Source: Prorocentrum cordatum (taxonomy: Eukaryota > Sar > Dinophyceae > Prorocentrales > Prorocentraceae). Taken from it: 64,000 bases of DNA. Location of the stretch: assembly GCA_963575745.1 (NCBI GenBank), contig CAUYUJ010015942.1, positions 182,874 to 246,873 of the forward strand, written 5' to 3'. The notes below the pieces were generated by a model. That model was not told where the DNA came from, made no database searches, and saw only the letters and a list, made by a program, of their open reading frames with translations. Both the position numbers and the translations under genes were made by a program. Positions 1 to 10,534 of this stretch are shown here, piece after piece; within the stretch, counting starts at the first letter, position 1; every line of letters begins with the position of its first letter.

Positions 1-149
1 CCGAACCGGCGCGAACCTGTGTTTGTTTTACCTAGCAGCGAAGACTGATAGGTTTCTAAGGGTCAAAAAAGAATGCATCATGACGCCCCAGAGGGGGTCT
101 GGGCGCGATCCGGGGAGATGCCGGGGATTTTTTTTAGCCAACAGTTACA

Positions 150-495
150 CACTTCGTGGTCTTCGATGTCCCAGAACTCCATTCCCGGGCCACATTCTGA
201 ATGCCCGGAACCAACTGTAGAGCACTTCGTGGTCTTCGAGTTCCCAGAACTCCACTCCTGGGCCACATGTTGAATGCCCGGAGCCAACTGTAGGCCACTT
301 CGTGGTCTTCGAGTTCCCAGAACTCCATTCCCGGGCCACATTTTGAATGCCCGGAGCCAACTGTAGGCCACTTCGTGGTCTTCGAGTTCCCAGAACTCCA
401 TTCCTGGGCATGATTTTGAATGCCGGGAGCCAACTGTAGGCCACTTCGTGTTCTTCGAATTTCCAAACTCCATTCCCGGGCCACATTTTGAATGC
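150..495. repeat. 73-bp tandem repeat, about 4.7 copies
   Basis: Units begin CACTTCGTGGTCTTCGAG at 150, 223, 296, 369 and 442, so the period is exactly 73 bp. The copies differ by a few substitutions. Open frames crossing it on the minus strand only reflect the periodicity. Positions 1-149 show no gene; the first bases resemble the GAACCG-rich sequence seen near 2.1 and 3.1 kb. Confidence 0.95.
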
Positions 496-1920
496 TGAGG
501 CAGGCTGAGGCTGAGGCTGAGGCTGAGGCTGAGGCAGGCTGAGGCTGAGGCAGGCTGAGGCTGAGGCCGAGGCTGAAGGCAGACTGAGGCTGAGGCTGAA
601 GCAGGCTGAGGCTGAGGCTGAGGCAGGCTGAGGCAGGCTGATGCTGAGGCAGGCTGAGGCTGAGGCTGAGGCTGATGCAGGCTGAGGCTGAGGCAGGCTG
701 AGTGGAGGCTGACGCGGCTGATGCTGAGGCAGGTAGAGCTGAGGTTGAGTGATGCCAGGCTGAGGTGAGGGCCGAGGCTTAAGGCAGATTGAGGCGAGGC
801 TGGAAGCAGGCTGAGGCTGAGGGCAGAGGCAGGCAGAGGTCAGGCTGAGGCAGGCTGAGGCTGAGGCGGGTTGATGCTTGAGGCTGAGTTGATGCAGGCT
901 GAGGTGAGGCAGCCTTTGAGGTGAGGCCGAGGCTGAAGTGGCAGTGGCCACTGTGGCCTGAAGCGGTGAGGCTGAGGCTGAGGGAGGCTGATTTGAATGC
1001 TGAGGCAAGGCTGATGCTGAGGCTAGGCTGAGGCTGGGCCTGAGTCATGCAACCTCCGAGCTTGAGGCAGGCGGAGGGGGCTGAGGCCGAGGCTGATGGA
1101 AGGGCAGACTGATGAGCTGAGCTGAAGCCGGCTGAGGCTGAGGCTGAGCAGGCTGAGGCATGGGCTGAGGCAGGCTGATGCTGCGGCCGAGGCAGGCTGA
1201 GGCTGAGGCAGGCTGAGGCTGAGGCCGAGGCTGAAGGCAGACTGAGGCTGAGGCTGAAGCAGACTGAGGCTGAGGCTGAGGGAGGCTGAGGCTGAGGCTG
1301 AAGCAGGCTGATGCTGAGGCAGGCTGAGGCTGAGGCTGAGGCTGATGCAGGCTGAGGCTGAGGCAGGCTGAGGCTGAGGCCGAGGCTGAAGGCAGACTGA
1401 GGCTGAGGCTGAAGCCGGCTGAGGCTGAGGCTGAGGCAGGCTGAGGCTGAGGCTGAGGCAGGCTGAGGCTGAGGCAGGCTGAGGATGAGGCTGAGGCTGA
1501 GGCAGGCTGAGGCTGAGGCAGGCTGAGGCTGAGGCCGAGGCTGAAGGCAGACTGAGGCTGAGGCTGAAGCAGACTGAGGCTGAGGCTGAGGCAGGCTGAG
1601 GCTGAGGCTGAAGCAGTCTGATGCTGAGGCAGGCTGAGGCTGAGGCTGAGGCTGATGCAGGCTGAGGCTGAGGCAGGCTGAGGCTGAGGCCGAGGCCGAA
1701 GGCTGACTGAGGCTGAGGCCGAAGCAGGCTGAGGCTGAGGCTGAGGCAGGCAGAGGCTGAGGCAGGCTGAGGCTGAGGCCGAGGCTGAAGGCAGACTGAG
1801 GCTGAGGCTGAAGGCAGACTGAGGCTGAGGCTGAAGCAGGCTGAGGCTGAGGCTGAGGCAGGCTGAGGCTGAGGCAGGCTGAGGCTGAGGCTGAGGCAGG
1901 CTGAGGTTGAGGCTGTGACT
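496..1920. repeat. GGCTGA-based minisatellite, about 1.4 kb
   Basis: A degenerate array of GGCTGA hexamers broken by GGCAGGCTGA and GAAGCAGACTGA variants, forming loose higher-order blocks (for example 1200-1330, 1365-1560 and 1690-1800). The minus strand reads as Ser/Leu/Pro/Gln/Ala repeats (LSLSLPQPQPAS). This is a by-product of a 6-bp period and not evidence for a protein. About 100 bp of non-repetitive sequence follows (1921-2075). Confidence 0.95.
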
Positions 1921-2079
1921 GCGACTGCCGTTGCCACTGCGACTGTCATCTCGAATGCGACTACGACTGCGAGAACAGCAGAGTGCTACAACAGGATTCT
2001 CATCTGAATCTTAAGGGGAATGCTTCCAGATATGCTCCTACACATCGCTGTTAGGTTGCTTGGCCGAGATAATCGTCAA

Positions 2080-2215
2080 TGGGAACCGAACCGAACCGGA
2101 CCGGAAAATTGCGACACCGCACCGAACCGAACCAGGACTCCGAACCAGGCCGAACCTCCCGCCGCCGAACCCGACCGAACCGGACCGAACCTGACCGAAT
2201 CGGAAACGACCCACC
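2080..2215. repeat. GAACCG-type short tandem repeat, left flank
   Basis: Repeats of CCGAACCGGA and CGAACCGAACC variants. The same motif returns at 3010-3185, so the GGGGCCCC minisatellite between them is bracketed by two blocks of one repeat family. Confidence 0.85.
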
Positions 2216-2239
2216 AGCAGTCTGCTGCAGCCACCCCGA

Positions 2240-2990
2240 CAAGGGCCCCTTTGGGGCCCCTTTGGGGTTTGGGGCCGCTTTGGGGCCCCTTTGGGGTTTG
2301 GAGCCCCTCTGGGGCCCCTTCGGGGTTTGGGGACCTTTGAAGCCCCTTGGGAACCTCTTTGAGGTTTGGGGCCCCTTTGAGGTTTGGGGCTCCTGTGGGG
2401 CCCCTTCAGGGTTTGGGGCCCCTTTGAAGCCCCTTTGGGGTTTGGGGCCCCTTTGGGAGCCTCTTTGGGGCCCCATCGGACCTCCTTTGGGGTTTGGGGC
2501 CCCTTTGGGGCTTGGGGCCGCTTTCGGGTTTTGGGGCCCCTTGGGGGCCCCTTTGAAGTTTGGAGCCTCCTTTGGGGCCCCTTCTGGGTTTGGGGCCCCT
2601 TTAAACCCCTTTGGGGTCTCTTTGGGCCCCCTTGGGACCTCCTTTGGGGTTTGGCGCCCCTTTGGGGTCCCCTTCGGGGCCTCTTTGGGATTTGGAGCCT
2701 CTTTGAGGTTTGGGGCTCCTTTGGGGTTTGGGGCCCCTTCGGACACCCTTTGGGGTTTGGGGCCCCTTTGGGGCCCCATTCGGGGTTTGGAGCCCCTTTG
2801 GGGCCCCTTCGGGCCCCCCTTGGGGTTTGGGGCCCCTTTGGGGTTTGAAGCCCTTTGGGGCATTTTTGGGGCCCCTTTGGGGTTTGGGCCCCCTTTGGGG
2901 TTTGGGGCCCCTTCGGAGCCCCTTCGGGACTTCTTTGGGGTTTAAGGCCCCTTTGACATCTCTTTTGGGGTTTGGGGGCCCCTTCGGGCC
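2240..2990. repeat. GGGGCCCCTTTGGGGTTTG minisatellite
   Basis: About 40 copies of an 18-19-bp unit (GGGGCCCCTTTGGGGTTTG and variants with TTCGGG or TTTGAAG). Because the period is near 18 bp, all six frames stay open for long stretches. The resulting Gly/Pro/Phe-rich or Gly/Pro/Lys-rich frames are artefacts. The GGGGCCCC cores are self-complementary, so the array can form many small hairpins. Confidence 0.95.
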
Positions 2991-3009
2991 TCCCCACCGG
3001 AACCGCTCC

Positions 3010-3185
3010 GCGACGGCGATCTGGCCAGAACTGGACCGAACCGGAACATGAACCGGCCCGAACCGGAAACGAAAAATAGACGTACCGAACCGAACCGAAC
3101 CGAACCGAAAGATTACGAGACCGAACCGAACCGAACCGAACCGGAGGCGCTTCGGAACCTGACCGAACCGAACCGAACCAGCGCT
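3010..3185. repeat. GAACCG-type short tandem repeat, right flank
   Basis: Runs of CGAACCGAACCGAACCGAA with interruptions, the same family as 2080-2215. Confidence 0.9.
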
Positions 3186-3189
3186 TTCC

Positions 3190-3480
3190 TGTAATTCTAA
3201 AACTGTTCGCCCTTATATGCTCGAGTGTCCAATAACGTGTATTTCCCAAACCCTCGATACCCGCCCTCTTCTTCTTCGATCGAACCCCTTTTGGGGGGTA
3301 TATCTTTCTTCCCTGCAGGCCGGGCCCCGGCAAGCGGCGGGGCGGCCGCGGACCGTCGACCCGACCCCAAGAGGGACGGACAGGGGACCGACCACGACGA
3401 CGACGACGACGACGTCGAAGACGACAGCGACGACGACGACGACGGCGACGACGTGCGAAAGCAAGAGCGAGAGAGAACGA
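3190..3480. repeat. Mosaic module B with (GAC)n tail, copy 1
   Basis: Begins near AAACTGTTCGCCCTTATATG, contains CCCAAACCCTCGATACCCGCC and a GC-rich stretch with GCAGGCCGGGCCCCGGCAAG, and ends in (GAC)n. Close copies lie at 10618-10930 and 11605-11910, a divergent one at 9846-9990 and a partial one at 14281-14405. No convincing reading frame is conserved. Confidence 0.85.
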
Positions 3481-3484
3481 CAGC

Positions 3485-3715
3485 AGGGCCACGAAGGGCA
3501 CGAAGTAAGCGACGAGGGGCGACAGCGGGGACACGAAGGGAATGCGTATGGGGCCACGAAAAGCGCGAACGAGCGGGGGCCACGAAGTGCAGATAATGCG
3601 GGGCCACAGAAGACAACTATGGGGCCACTGAGGGTAGCAACTGGGCCACGTAGGACAGTGAGGGGGACACAAATGGCGACAACGGGGCCACGAAGGGCAT
3701 GCACATGAGGCCACA
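3485..3715. repeat. Module C: GGGCCACGAAGGGC minisatellite, copy 1
   Basis: Tandem units of about 27-30 bp built on GGGGCCACGAAGGGCA. Copies follow module B in the same order at 10938-11172 and 11935-12530. Confidence 0.85.
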
Positions 3716-3719
3716 ACGG

Positions 3720-4370
3720 GCGCGACTCCTGGGTGCCTGGGTGTCGGGAGCGCGGCGCTTGGGCAAAGTGCAAGAAATTCCAACGCAACGCCATTATTCA
3801 GTAAGTTGCAAGCAAATTTCCAGCGAGAGCGCGACTCCAGAGCGCCGGGAGAGCGATTCCTGAATAAATTGTAAGAGGTCCCAAGCGAGAGCGCGATTCC
3901 TGAGTGAAATGCGAGGAAGTCTCCGGCGGGAGCGGGGGTCCTGGCTAAATTGTAAGGAAGTCTCAGGCGGGACCCGTTGTTGTTGTAACCCCGGGGCCAG
4001 GGGCCCAGTTTGAGCATTTAGATTTTCCCTGACAAGAAACAGGGTGCGAGCGTCGAAAGCGCGGCGCTTGAGTAAAGTGCGGGGAATTCCAACGCAAGGG
4101 CGCTATTCTTCAGTAAATTGTAAACGCGTCTCCAGCGAGAGCGCGACTCCAGAGCGACGGAAGAGCAATTCCTGAATAAATTGTAAGGGAGTCCCAAGCG
4201 AAAACGCGATTCCGGAATAGAATGCGAGGAAGTCTCGGGCGGGAGCGGGAATCCTTGCTAAATTGTGAGGAAGTCTTAAGCGGGACCCGTTGTTGTTGTA
4301 ACCCGGGGGCCAGGGGCGCAGTTTGAGCATCAAGACTTCCCCTGTCAAAAAACAAGGTTTCCCTGAGAAT
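3720..4370. repeat. Module D/E: 45-60-bp repeats plus GTTGTTGTAACC block, two rounds
   Basis: Units carrying AGCGAGAGCGCGACTCC, AAATTGTAAGG and GAGGAAGTCTC motifs end in GTTGTTGTTGTAACC followed by a GGGGCCAGGGGCCCAGTTTGAGC block. The cycle occurs at 3720-4050 and again at 4055-4345. The same cycle recurs at 11160-11520 and 12545-12900, with diverged forms at 10140-10470 and 14410-14880. Confidence 0.8.
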
Positions 4371-4411
4371 TCAACAACAACAACAACAATTACTAGCACG
4401 TGGGGACACAC

Positions 4412-4605
4412 CGTTCTCACCAGTGCCAGGGTTTTCATAGGAGGCGGGCGATGCCCCCACTTTGTGGGGGGGCCGGTTCAAGCTCTACCAAATTTCCAAA
4501 CGACTCTTCGCCACCACCCACACCCAGCTTCCCGCCCTATGACGTTCGGACACTTCACTTCGTGGCATGCGGACGACCGTGGCTACTATTCAGGGCCCCG
4601 CGGCC
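4412..4605 (+). repeat. Module H, copy 1
   Basis: A roughly 200-bp block (CAGTGCCAGGGTTTTC, then CCCCCACTTTGTGGGGG, CCAAACGACTCTTCG, TTCCCGCCCTATGACG and GACACTTCACTTCGTGGC). It recurs at 5235-5460 and 13047-13275 on the plus strand and at 9445-9668 on the minus strand. The CCCCCAC/GTGGGGG core is a short perfect hairpin in every copy. Confidence 0.85.
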
Positions 4606-4609
4606 GACG

Positions 4610-5155
4610 ACGACGGCGTGCGCGCGCGAAGAAAAAACGAATGTGTCCCGCATGGTATTATTTGACAGGGATGATGGCCCTGGCAGGTGCGCAACCGTTG
4701 TCGCAGAAGTTCGAAAAAGTTGCTCGCAAAAGCCCGTTTGACAGAAATGATTTAAAAAGTGTTGGGTTTCCTACGAATCCGCAAGAGCGCGCGGGATGAG
4801 ATTTTGACTTTTGACATTGTTTTGTTGAAAAACCATTGGTTTTTTTTGACGTTTTTATGTTAAAATCGTAAAAACGCTAAGGTTTTGGAAGGATTTCGTC
4901 TTGCGCGCGCGAATGTCCACTTTACCTTATTTTTTGCAAAGGGATTCTTGAAGTTTGGTTATTAGAACAAGAAATGTCCACTTTAGCTTATTTTTTTGCA
5001 AGGGAAAACCGATCGTAACAACACAACCGGATCCGGACCAACCCGTTTTGCCTGAGACTTCCTCACGAAAATGATGAAAATGAGGCTGCGGCCTAGGCGC
5101 GGCGGGGGGTCGTGCACCAGGGGTCCCAACAATAATTATTCTTTAGAAGTAATAA
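4610..5155 (+). repeat. Module G, copy 1 (diverged)
   Basis: Starts near GCGCGCGAAGAAAAAACGAA and ends at CAACAATAATTATTCTTTAG just before a (CAA)n tract. It aligns by eye with 13680-14232 (plus) and the reverse complement of 8345-8870, and more distantly with 5730-6215. A frame reading RARAKKKRMCPAWYYLTG is shared by three copies, but no gene is inferred. Confidence 0.8.
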
Positions 5156-5159
5156 TGTT

Positions 5160-5160
5160 C

Positions 5161-5231
<71 letters not shown>
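5160..5231. repeat. (CAA)24 microsatellite
   Basis: Uninterrupted CAA trinucleotides at a module junction. Further tracts of the family lie at 6221-6284, 10535-10614, 12980-13045 and 14230-14275, and as GTT at 8235-8319 and 9674-9697. In almost all cases they directly follow the motif CAATAATTATTCTTTAGAA or a variant of it. Confidence 0.97.
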
Positions 5232-5232
<1 letters not shown>

Positions 5233-5234
5233 CA

Positions 5235-5460
5235 TTTTACCCGAACGCTCAGTGTTCTCCCCAGTGCCAGGGTTTTCTTGCGACACCAGCCAATACCCCC
5301 ACTTCGTGGGGGGGCCGTTCAAGCTCTACCAAATATCCAAACGACTCTTCGAGACCACCCACACCCAGTTTCCCGCCCTATGACGTTGGGACACTTCACT
5401 TCGTGGCGTGCGGACGACCCTGGCTACTACACTGGCGTGGGGTACACACCCACAGAGGTG
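5235..5460 (+). repeat. Module H, copy 2
   Basis: Second plus-strand copy of the 4412-4605 block, here directly after (CAA)24. It is followed at 5461-5540 by a short repeat of GGTACACGGTACAC type. The stretch from 5540 to 5600 has no feature. Confidence 0.85.
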
Positions 5461-5589
5461 GATCACATCTGTTACATATGATGTGGTACACGGTACACGT
5501 GAGATGGTACGCGGTACACGGTACACGGTACACGGCCATCTTGGGTTTTAAAGATTCATCAAGAGACCGCGAATGGATTTCGAGATTTT

Positions 5590-6221
5590 TCGGGTGAGAA
5601 AGTAGTGCGTTTTCATATGTTTTCTGAACATCGCATCTTGAAATTATTGAAAACCCATTGTGTTTGGCAGGATTTCGACATGCGCGCGCGGCGGCCGCGC
5701 GCATGTGCACTTCGTCTCATTTTTTGCAAGGGATGGTGGCCCTCGCAGGCGCGCAACCGTTGTTGGAGAAGTTCAAAGCACCTGAAGAAGTAGCACGCAA
5801 AGACCCTTTTGACAGAAATGTTTAAAAAGTGGTGTGTTTCCTATGAATCCGCAAGAGCGCGCGGAAGGACATTTTGACAATTTTTTCTTAAAAAACCATT
5901 GGGTTTTTGATGTTTTTATGTTAAAATCGCTACGAAACCTAAGGTTTTGGAAGGATTTCGTCTTGCGAGCGCGAATGTCCACTTTACCTTATTTTTTGCA
6001 AGGGATTCTTGAAATTTGATCAACTAAGAACAAGAATTTTCATTTTCTATTGTTTTTTGCAAGGGAAAACGAGCGTCAACAAAAAACCGGATCCGGGGGT
6101 AATCCACTTTTCTGAAGCTTTCGCAGAAAAATGATGAAAATGTAGCTGCGGCCTAGGTTTTGGGCGGGGGGCGTGCACCAGGGGGTCCAACAATAATAAT
6201 TCTTTAGAAGTAATAGTGTTC

Positions 6222-6283
<62 letters not shown>

Positions 6284-6760
6284 CGCGGACGGCTCCCGCT
6301 CGAGAGTCCCTCGCACTTCACAACGGGGATGATGGATTCCTACACTGGGGCCTCGGCGCCTCCCCCCCCACACCCCTACGTCCCCGCATTCCCACGCCCC
6401 CAGACACCCAAATTAGGGCCCCCAGGCACCCAAATGGACGCCCTGTAGGGATCAAACTTCAGACGCATGGACCCCCATAATGGGGATCCTGCCACAGATG
6501 TGGTGGGATCGCTGCAGGCATCGCACCAGAGCTGCATCGGTTCTTATGGGGATCGTGCCAGAGCTGTGAGGATCCTCACAGGGATCGCTCCAGAGCTGGA
6601 AGGCTTCGGGCAGATGTCCGAGCACCTCCCACACGTTTCGTGGCCCCGCAAGAGGCTCCCCCTAAGGCTTCGGCCAAATTTCGGAGCACCCCATCATACG
6701 TTTCGTGGCCCCGCAGCAGGCTCCACTGAAGGCGTCGAGCCAATTTCGGAGCACCCCTCG
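5590..6760 (+). repeat. Left arm of a ~1.2-kb inverted repeat (module G + CAA + module I)
   Basis: Order: module G copy (to 6215), (CAA)n (6221-6284), then a block from GGCTCCCGCTCGAGAG through CCCCCATAATGGGGATCCTG to the CGTTTCGTGGCCCCGCA repeats. The same order appears in reverse complement from 8945 down to 7755. Module I is well conserved between the arms; the G part is more diverged. Confidence 0.85.
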
Positions 6761-6940
6761 CACGTTTCGTGGCCCCGCAGGAGGCTCCACCGAAGGCTTC
6801 GAGCCCATTTCGGAGTACTCCTCAGGCGTCTCGTGGCCCCGCAGGAGGCCCCACCGAAGGCGTCGAGCCCATTTCAGAGCACTCCTCGGGCATTTCGTGG
6901 CCCCGCAAGAGGCTCCACCGAAGGCTTCGGATCCCTTTAA
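6600..6940. repeat. 65-bp tandem repeat, about 5 copies
   Basis: CGTTTCGTGGCCCCGCA recurs at 6634, 6699, 6763, 6828 and 6891, giving a 64-65-bp period (GAGGCTCCACCGAAGGC, then ATTTCGGAGCAC, then the motif). Two to three units are also present in the right arm of the inverted repeat (7790-7910, reverse orientation). Confidence 0.9.
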
Positions 6941-6944
6941 GGAT

Positions 6945-7570
6945 CCTTTGCGATCCTTGTAGGGTTTCTGCAGGATCCCTATCGGGTTCCTATTGCAGCT
7001 GGGAGGATGCCTATAAGGATCCTTGTGCAGCTGATAGGATCCCTATAGGGGATCCTATTGCTATTGCAGTTGGCAGGATCCCTATAAGTATCTTATTGCG
7101 CCTGGTAGGATCCCTCTAGGGATCCTATGACAGCTGGAAGGGTCCCTGTAGGGATCCTATTGCAGCTGTTAGGGTCCGTATACCAAAATCCTGGTGCAGC
7201 TGGTCGATTCCGTGTAGGGATCCTATGACAGCTGGTAGGATCCCTATAATGATCCTATAACAGCTGGTAGGACCCGTGTAGGGATCCGATTGCAGCTGGT
7301 AGGATCCCTTTAAGGATCCTGTCGGATCCTTATAAGGTTGGTGTAGGATCACCATAGGGTTTCTGTAGGATCCTTATAGGGATTGTGTAGGATCTCTGTA
7401 GGGTTTCTGTAGGATCCTTATAAGGTTTCTGAAGGATCCTTATCGGGTTTCTGTCGGATCCTTATCGGGTTTCTGTGGGATCCTTATGGGGTTTCTGTAG
7501 GATCCCTACAAGGTTTCTGTTGGATCCCTGCAGGGTGTCTATAATATCCCCATCGGGTTTATATAGGATA
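6945..7570. repeat. GGATCC-rich minisatellite
   Basis: Tandem units of roughly 18-30 bp containing GGATCC (for example GTAGGATCCTTATAGGGTTTCT and GCAGCTGGTAGGATCCCTA). It fills the loop between the arms at 5590-6760 and 7755-8945. Many units are near-palindromes (AGGATCCTTATAGGGATCCT). Positions 7571-7754 hold no recognisable feature. Confidence 0.9.
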
Positions 7571-7754
7571 CCCATAGTGTGCCTGTAGGAGCAAAATCGG
7601 ATTCTACTGGAGGCGTAAAAGGGCGTATAGACCCCTCGCGTCGTTAGCGCGCAGACGTAAGTCACCACTCCGATTCAGCACTGGAGTCCTGAAGGACTTC
7701 TGTTTTTTTGATTAATTCCCGGCGTTGTCGTTGTTGTTTTGAAGAACAATTATT

Positions 7755-8945
7755 GTTGATCCCCCCACCCGAGGGGTGCTCCGAAATCGCTTCCCTTCGG
7801 TGGAGCCTGCTGCGGGGCCACGAAACGTTTGATGGGGTGTTCCGAAATTTGCCCGAAGCCTTAAGGGGAGCCTCTTGCGGGGCCACGAAACGTGTGAGGT
7901 GCTCCGAAATCTGCCCGAAGCCTTCCAGCTCTGAGACGATCCCAGCGAGGATCCTTACAGCCTTGGCACGATCCCCGTAAGAACCGATGTAGCTCTGGTG
8001 CGATGCCTGCAGCGATCCTACCATAGCTGTGGCAGGATCCCCATTATGGGGGTCCATACGGCTGAAGCTAGATCCCTACAGGGAGTCCCTTTGGGTGTCT
8101 GGGGGTCCTTTGGGTGTCTGGGGGCGTGGGGGTGCGGGGACGTAGGGGTGCGGGGGGGGGGCGCCGAGGCCCCAGTGTAGGAATACATCATCCCTCAATG
8201 AATTGCGAGGAAATCTCGAGCGGGAGCCGTCTGCGTTGTTGTTGTTGTTGCTGTTGTTGTTGTTGTTGCTGTTGTTGTTGTTGCTGTTGTTGTTGCTGTT
8301 GCTGTTGTTGGTGGTGTTGAACATTATTAATTCTAAAGAATAATTATTGTTGGGACCCCTGGTGCACGGCCCCCCTGCGCCGCCTAGGCCGCAGCTACAT
8401 TTTCATCATTTTCGTGAGGAAGCCTCAGGTAATTCGATGTGATCAAGATCCGGTTGTTTTGTTGTAATCCGCTTTCCCTTGCAAAAAACACTATAAAATG
8501 ACATTTCTTGTTCTAATATAATCAAATTTCAAGAATCCCTTGCAAAAAATAAGGTAAAGTGGACATTCGCGCGCGCAAGACGAAATCCTTCCAAAAGCTT
8601 AGTGTTCGGAGCGATTTTAACATAAAAACATCAAAAAACCAATGGTTTTTCAACAAAAAAATGTCAAAATCTCATCCCGCGCGCTCTTGCGGATTCGTAG
8701 GAAACCCAACACTTTTTAAACATTTCTGTCAAACGGGCTTTTGCGAGCAACTTTTTCGAACTTCTGCGACAACGGTTGCGCACCTGCCAGGGCCATCATC
8801 CCTGTCAAATAATACCATGCGGGACACATTCGTTTTTTCTTCGCGCGCGCACGCCGAAATCTCCAAAAACCATTGGGCTTCTTAAGAATTTTAGCACCGC
8901 GCATCATAAAATCACACGAATCGCACCGTAGGTCCTCGAAAACAC
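7755..8945 (-). repeat. Right arm of the ~1.2-kb inverted repeat
   Basis: The reverse complement repeats the left arm in order: module I (8230 to 7755), (GTT)n (8319 to 8235), module G (8945 to 8345). Its module G is almost identical to 13605-14232 rather than to its own partner arm. Confidence 0.85.
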
Positions 8946-8950
8946 CTGCG
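8330..8950 (-). repeat. Module G, inverted near-identical copy
   Basis: The reverse complement matches 13605-14235 almost base for base over about 620 bp. I noticed only a handful of differences, for example near 8430 and 8710. The copies are about 5 kb apart in opposite orientation and both end in a CAA/GTT tract. Confidence 0.9.
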
Positions 8951-8999
8951 GGGAAAAGACGGTGGGTGGGCGTGCAAGCGCCGTTCCCGCCCCTCCTCT

Positions 9000-9250
9000 C
9001 TCTTCTCTCCTTTCCTCCTTGTCCTGCTCCTCCTCCTCCTCCTCCTCCTCCGGCGGGGGGCGTGAGGATCCGGCATCGCTCACAACCATCGGGACAACCA
9101 TCGGGACAACCATCGGAACAACCATCAGCACAACCATCAGGACAACCATCGGGACAATCATCGGGACACCGATCGGGACAACCACAACCATCAGGACAAC
9201 CATCGGGACAACCATCGAGACAACCATCGGGACAACCATATCCTCTCTCT
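9000..9250. repeat. (TCC)n and 12-bp ACCATCGGGACA array
   Basis: TCC/TCT-rich sequence (9000-9055), then about 14 copies of ACCATCGGGACA with TCAGGAC variants (9075-9245). 9255-9360 is short-period sequence around GTATCATGTGTATC. Confidence 0.9.
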
Positions 9251-9361
9251 CTTGTGTATTCCCACATCCCTCAGGAATTTGCCCTAAAGATGTGATCAAC
9301 TATCTTGTGAGTACGTATCGTGTGTATCATGTGTATCATGTACCATATGCATCATATGCAA

Positions 9362-9465
9362 CAAATGTTCTGTGGAAGGCTTAACAACTTCTGTGGGTTA
9401 ACAAGGCTTAACAACTTCTGTGGGTGTACGAACGTAGGCTTAACAACTTCTGTGGGTGTGTACTC
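9362..9465. repeat. GGCTTAACAACTTCTGTGGGT, three copies
   Basis: Three copies of a 21-bp core with variable spacers of a few to about 14 bp, directly before the inverted module H. Confidence 0.85.
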
Positions 9466-9668
9466 CACGCCAGTGTAGTAGCCACGGTCGTCCGCAGGCC
9501 ACGAAGTGAAGTGTCCGAACGTCATAGGGCGGGAAGCTGGGTGTGGGTGGTGGCGAAGAGTCGTGTGGATATTTGGTAGAGCTTGCACTGCCCCCCCACA
9601 AAGTGGGGGTATTGGCTGGCGTCGCATGAAAACCCTGGCACTGGTGAGAACACTGAGCGTTCGGGTAA
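9445..9668 (-). repeat. Module H, inverted copy
   Basis: Reverse complement of the 5235-5460 block, followed by (GTT)n at 9674-9697 and an 11-12-base G run (about 9700-9710), then CAACACCAACACC-type repeats to 9840. Confidence 0.85.
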
Positions 9669-9845
9669 AGTGATTGTTGTTGTTGTTGTTGTTGTTGGGG
9701 GGGGGGGGGCGCCGGGGTCCGGCGCCCTGTCCTATTCAACAACAACAGCACCAACACCAACACCCACACCAACACCAACACCAACGACAACGACAACGAC
9801 AACGACAACAACACCAACACCAACAGCAACAACAACAACCATCAT

Positions 9846-10470
9846 TTCAAAACTGTTCGCTCCTATCTGCGCGCGTGCCAGCAACACGTAGATTCCAAAC
9901 CCTCGGTGCCCGCACTCGTCGTTTTCGATCGTACCTCCTTGGGGGTATGTCTTCCTTACCTCCCACGTGCATTTCGTGCAACCCAACAAAAAAAAGGACA
10001 GGTGGAAAGGGGGAGGGCGAAGAATGGAGCACGATAGAAATTAGCAGGAGGGGGTCAAGGAATTGAAAACAAACAGTATAACCAGACGGGCAAATCGGGT
10101 GGCCAGACCAAGGACGGGCAGGTCGGGAAGGCGGGCCCACGCGACGAGGTCGAGCACTGAAGCGCGGGTCCTGCATGAATCGAGAGGAAGTCTCGAGCGA
10201 TATCCCGATTCCCCAGCAAATCGTTAGAACAACCCAGCGAGAGCGTGAGTCCTGAGCGCCGAAGGCGCATCAGCATCGTCTGAATAAATTGCGTGGGGGT
10301 CCCACGCGAGAGCGCGATGCGTACGTGAATTGTGAGGCAGTCCCGCGCGAGAGCGCGGATAGGAAATAGACTGTGGAGAATTATCAGGCTGTTGCTGTAA
10401 ACCGACGGCCAAGGGCCCAGTTTGAGCCCCATGATGCCCTGATAAACACAGGGCGCGAGCCCCAAAGCAA
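9846..10470. repeat. Diverged B + D modules
   Basis: 9846-9990 is a variant of module B (AACTGTTCGCTCCTATCTGC, CCAAACCCTCGGTGCCCGC). 10140-10470 carries GAGAGGAAGTCTCGAGCG and GCGAGAGCGCGATGC motifs of module D. The interval 9990-10140 looks unique and has no recognisable gene. Confidence 0.75.
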
Positions 10471-10534
10471 TTCAACTGAAAAACACAATGGTCACAAGAG
10501 GGGGGATCAACAATACCTGATCTTCAGTAGCGAA

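Noticed and set aside
2038-4017. 659-codon minus-strand open frame
   Set aside because: It exists because the 18-19-bp minisatellite and module repeats lack stops in several frames; the translation is repeat-only.
9075-9245. Regularly spaced repeats resembling a CRISPR array
   Set aside because: 12-bp units without unique spacers in an evidently eukaryotic sequence; the same applies to the 73-, 83- and 98-bp arrays.
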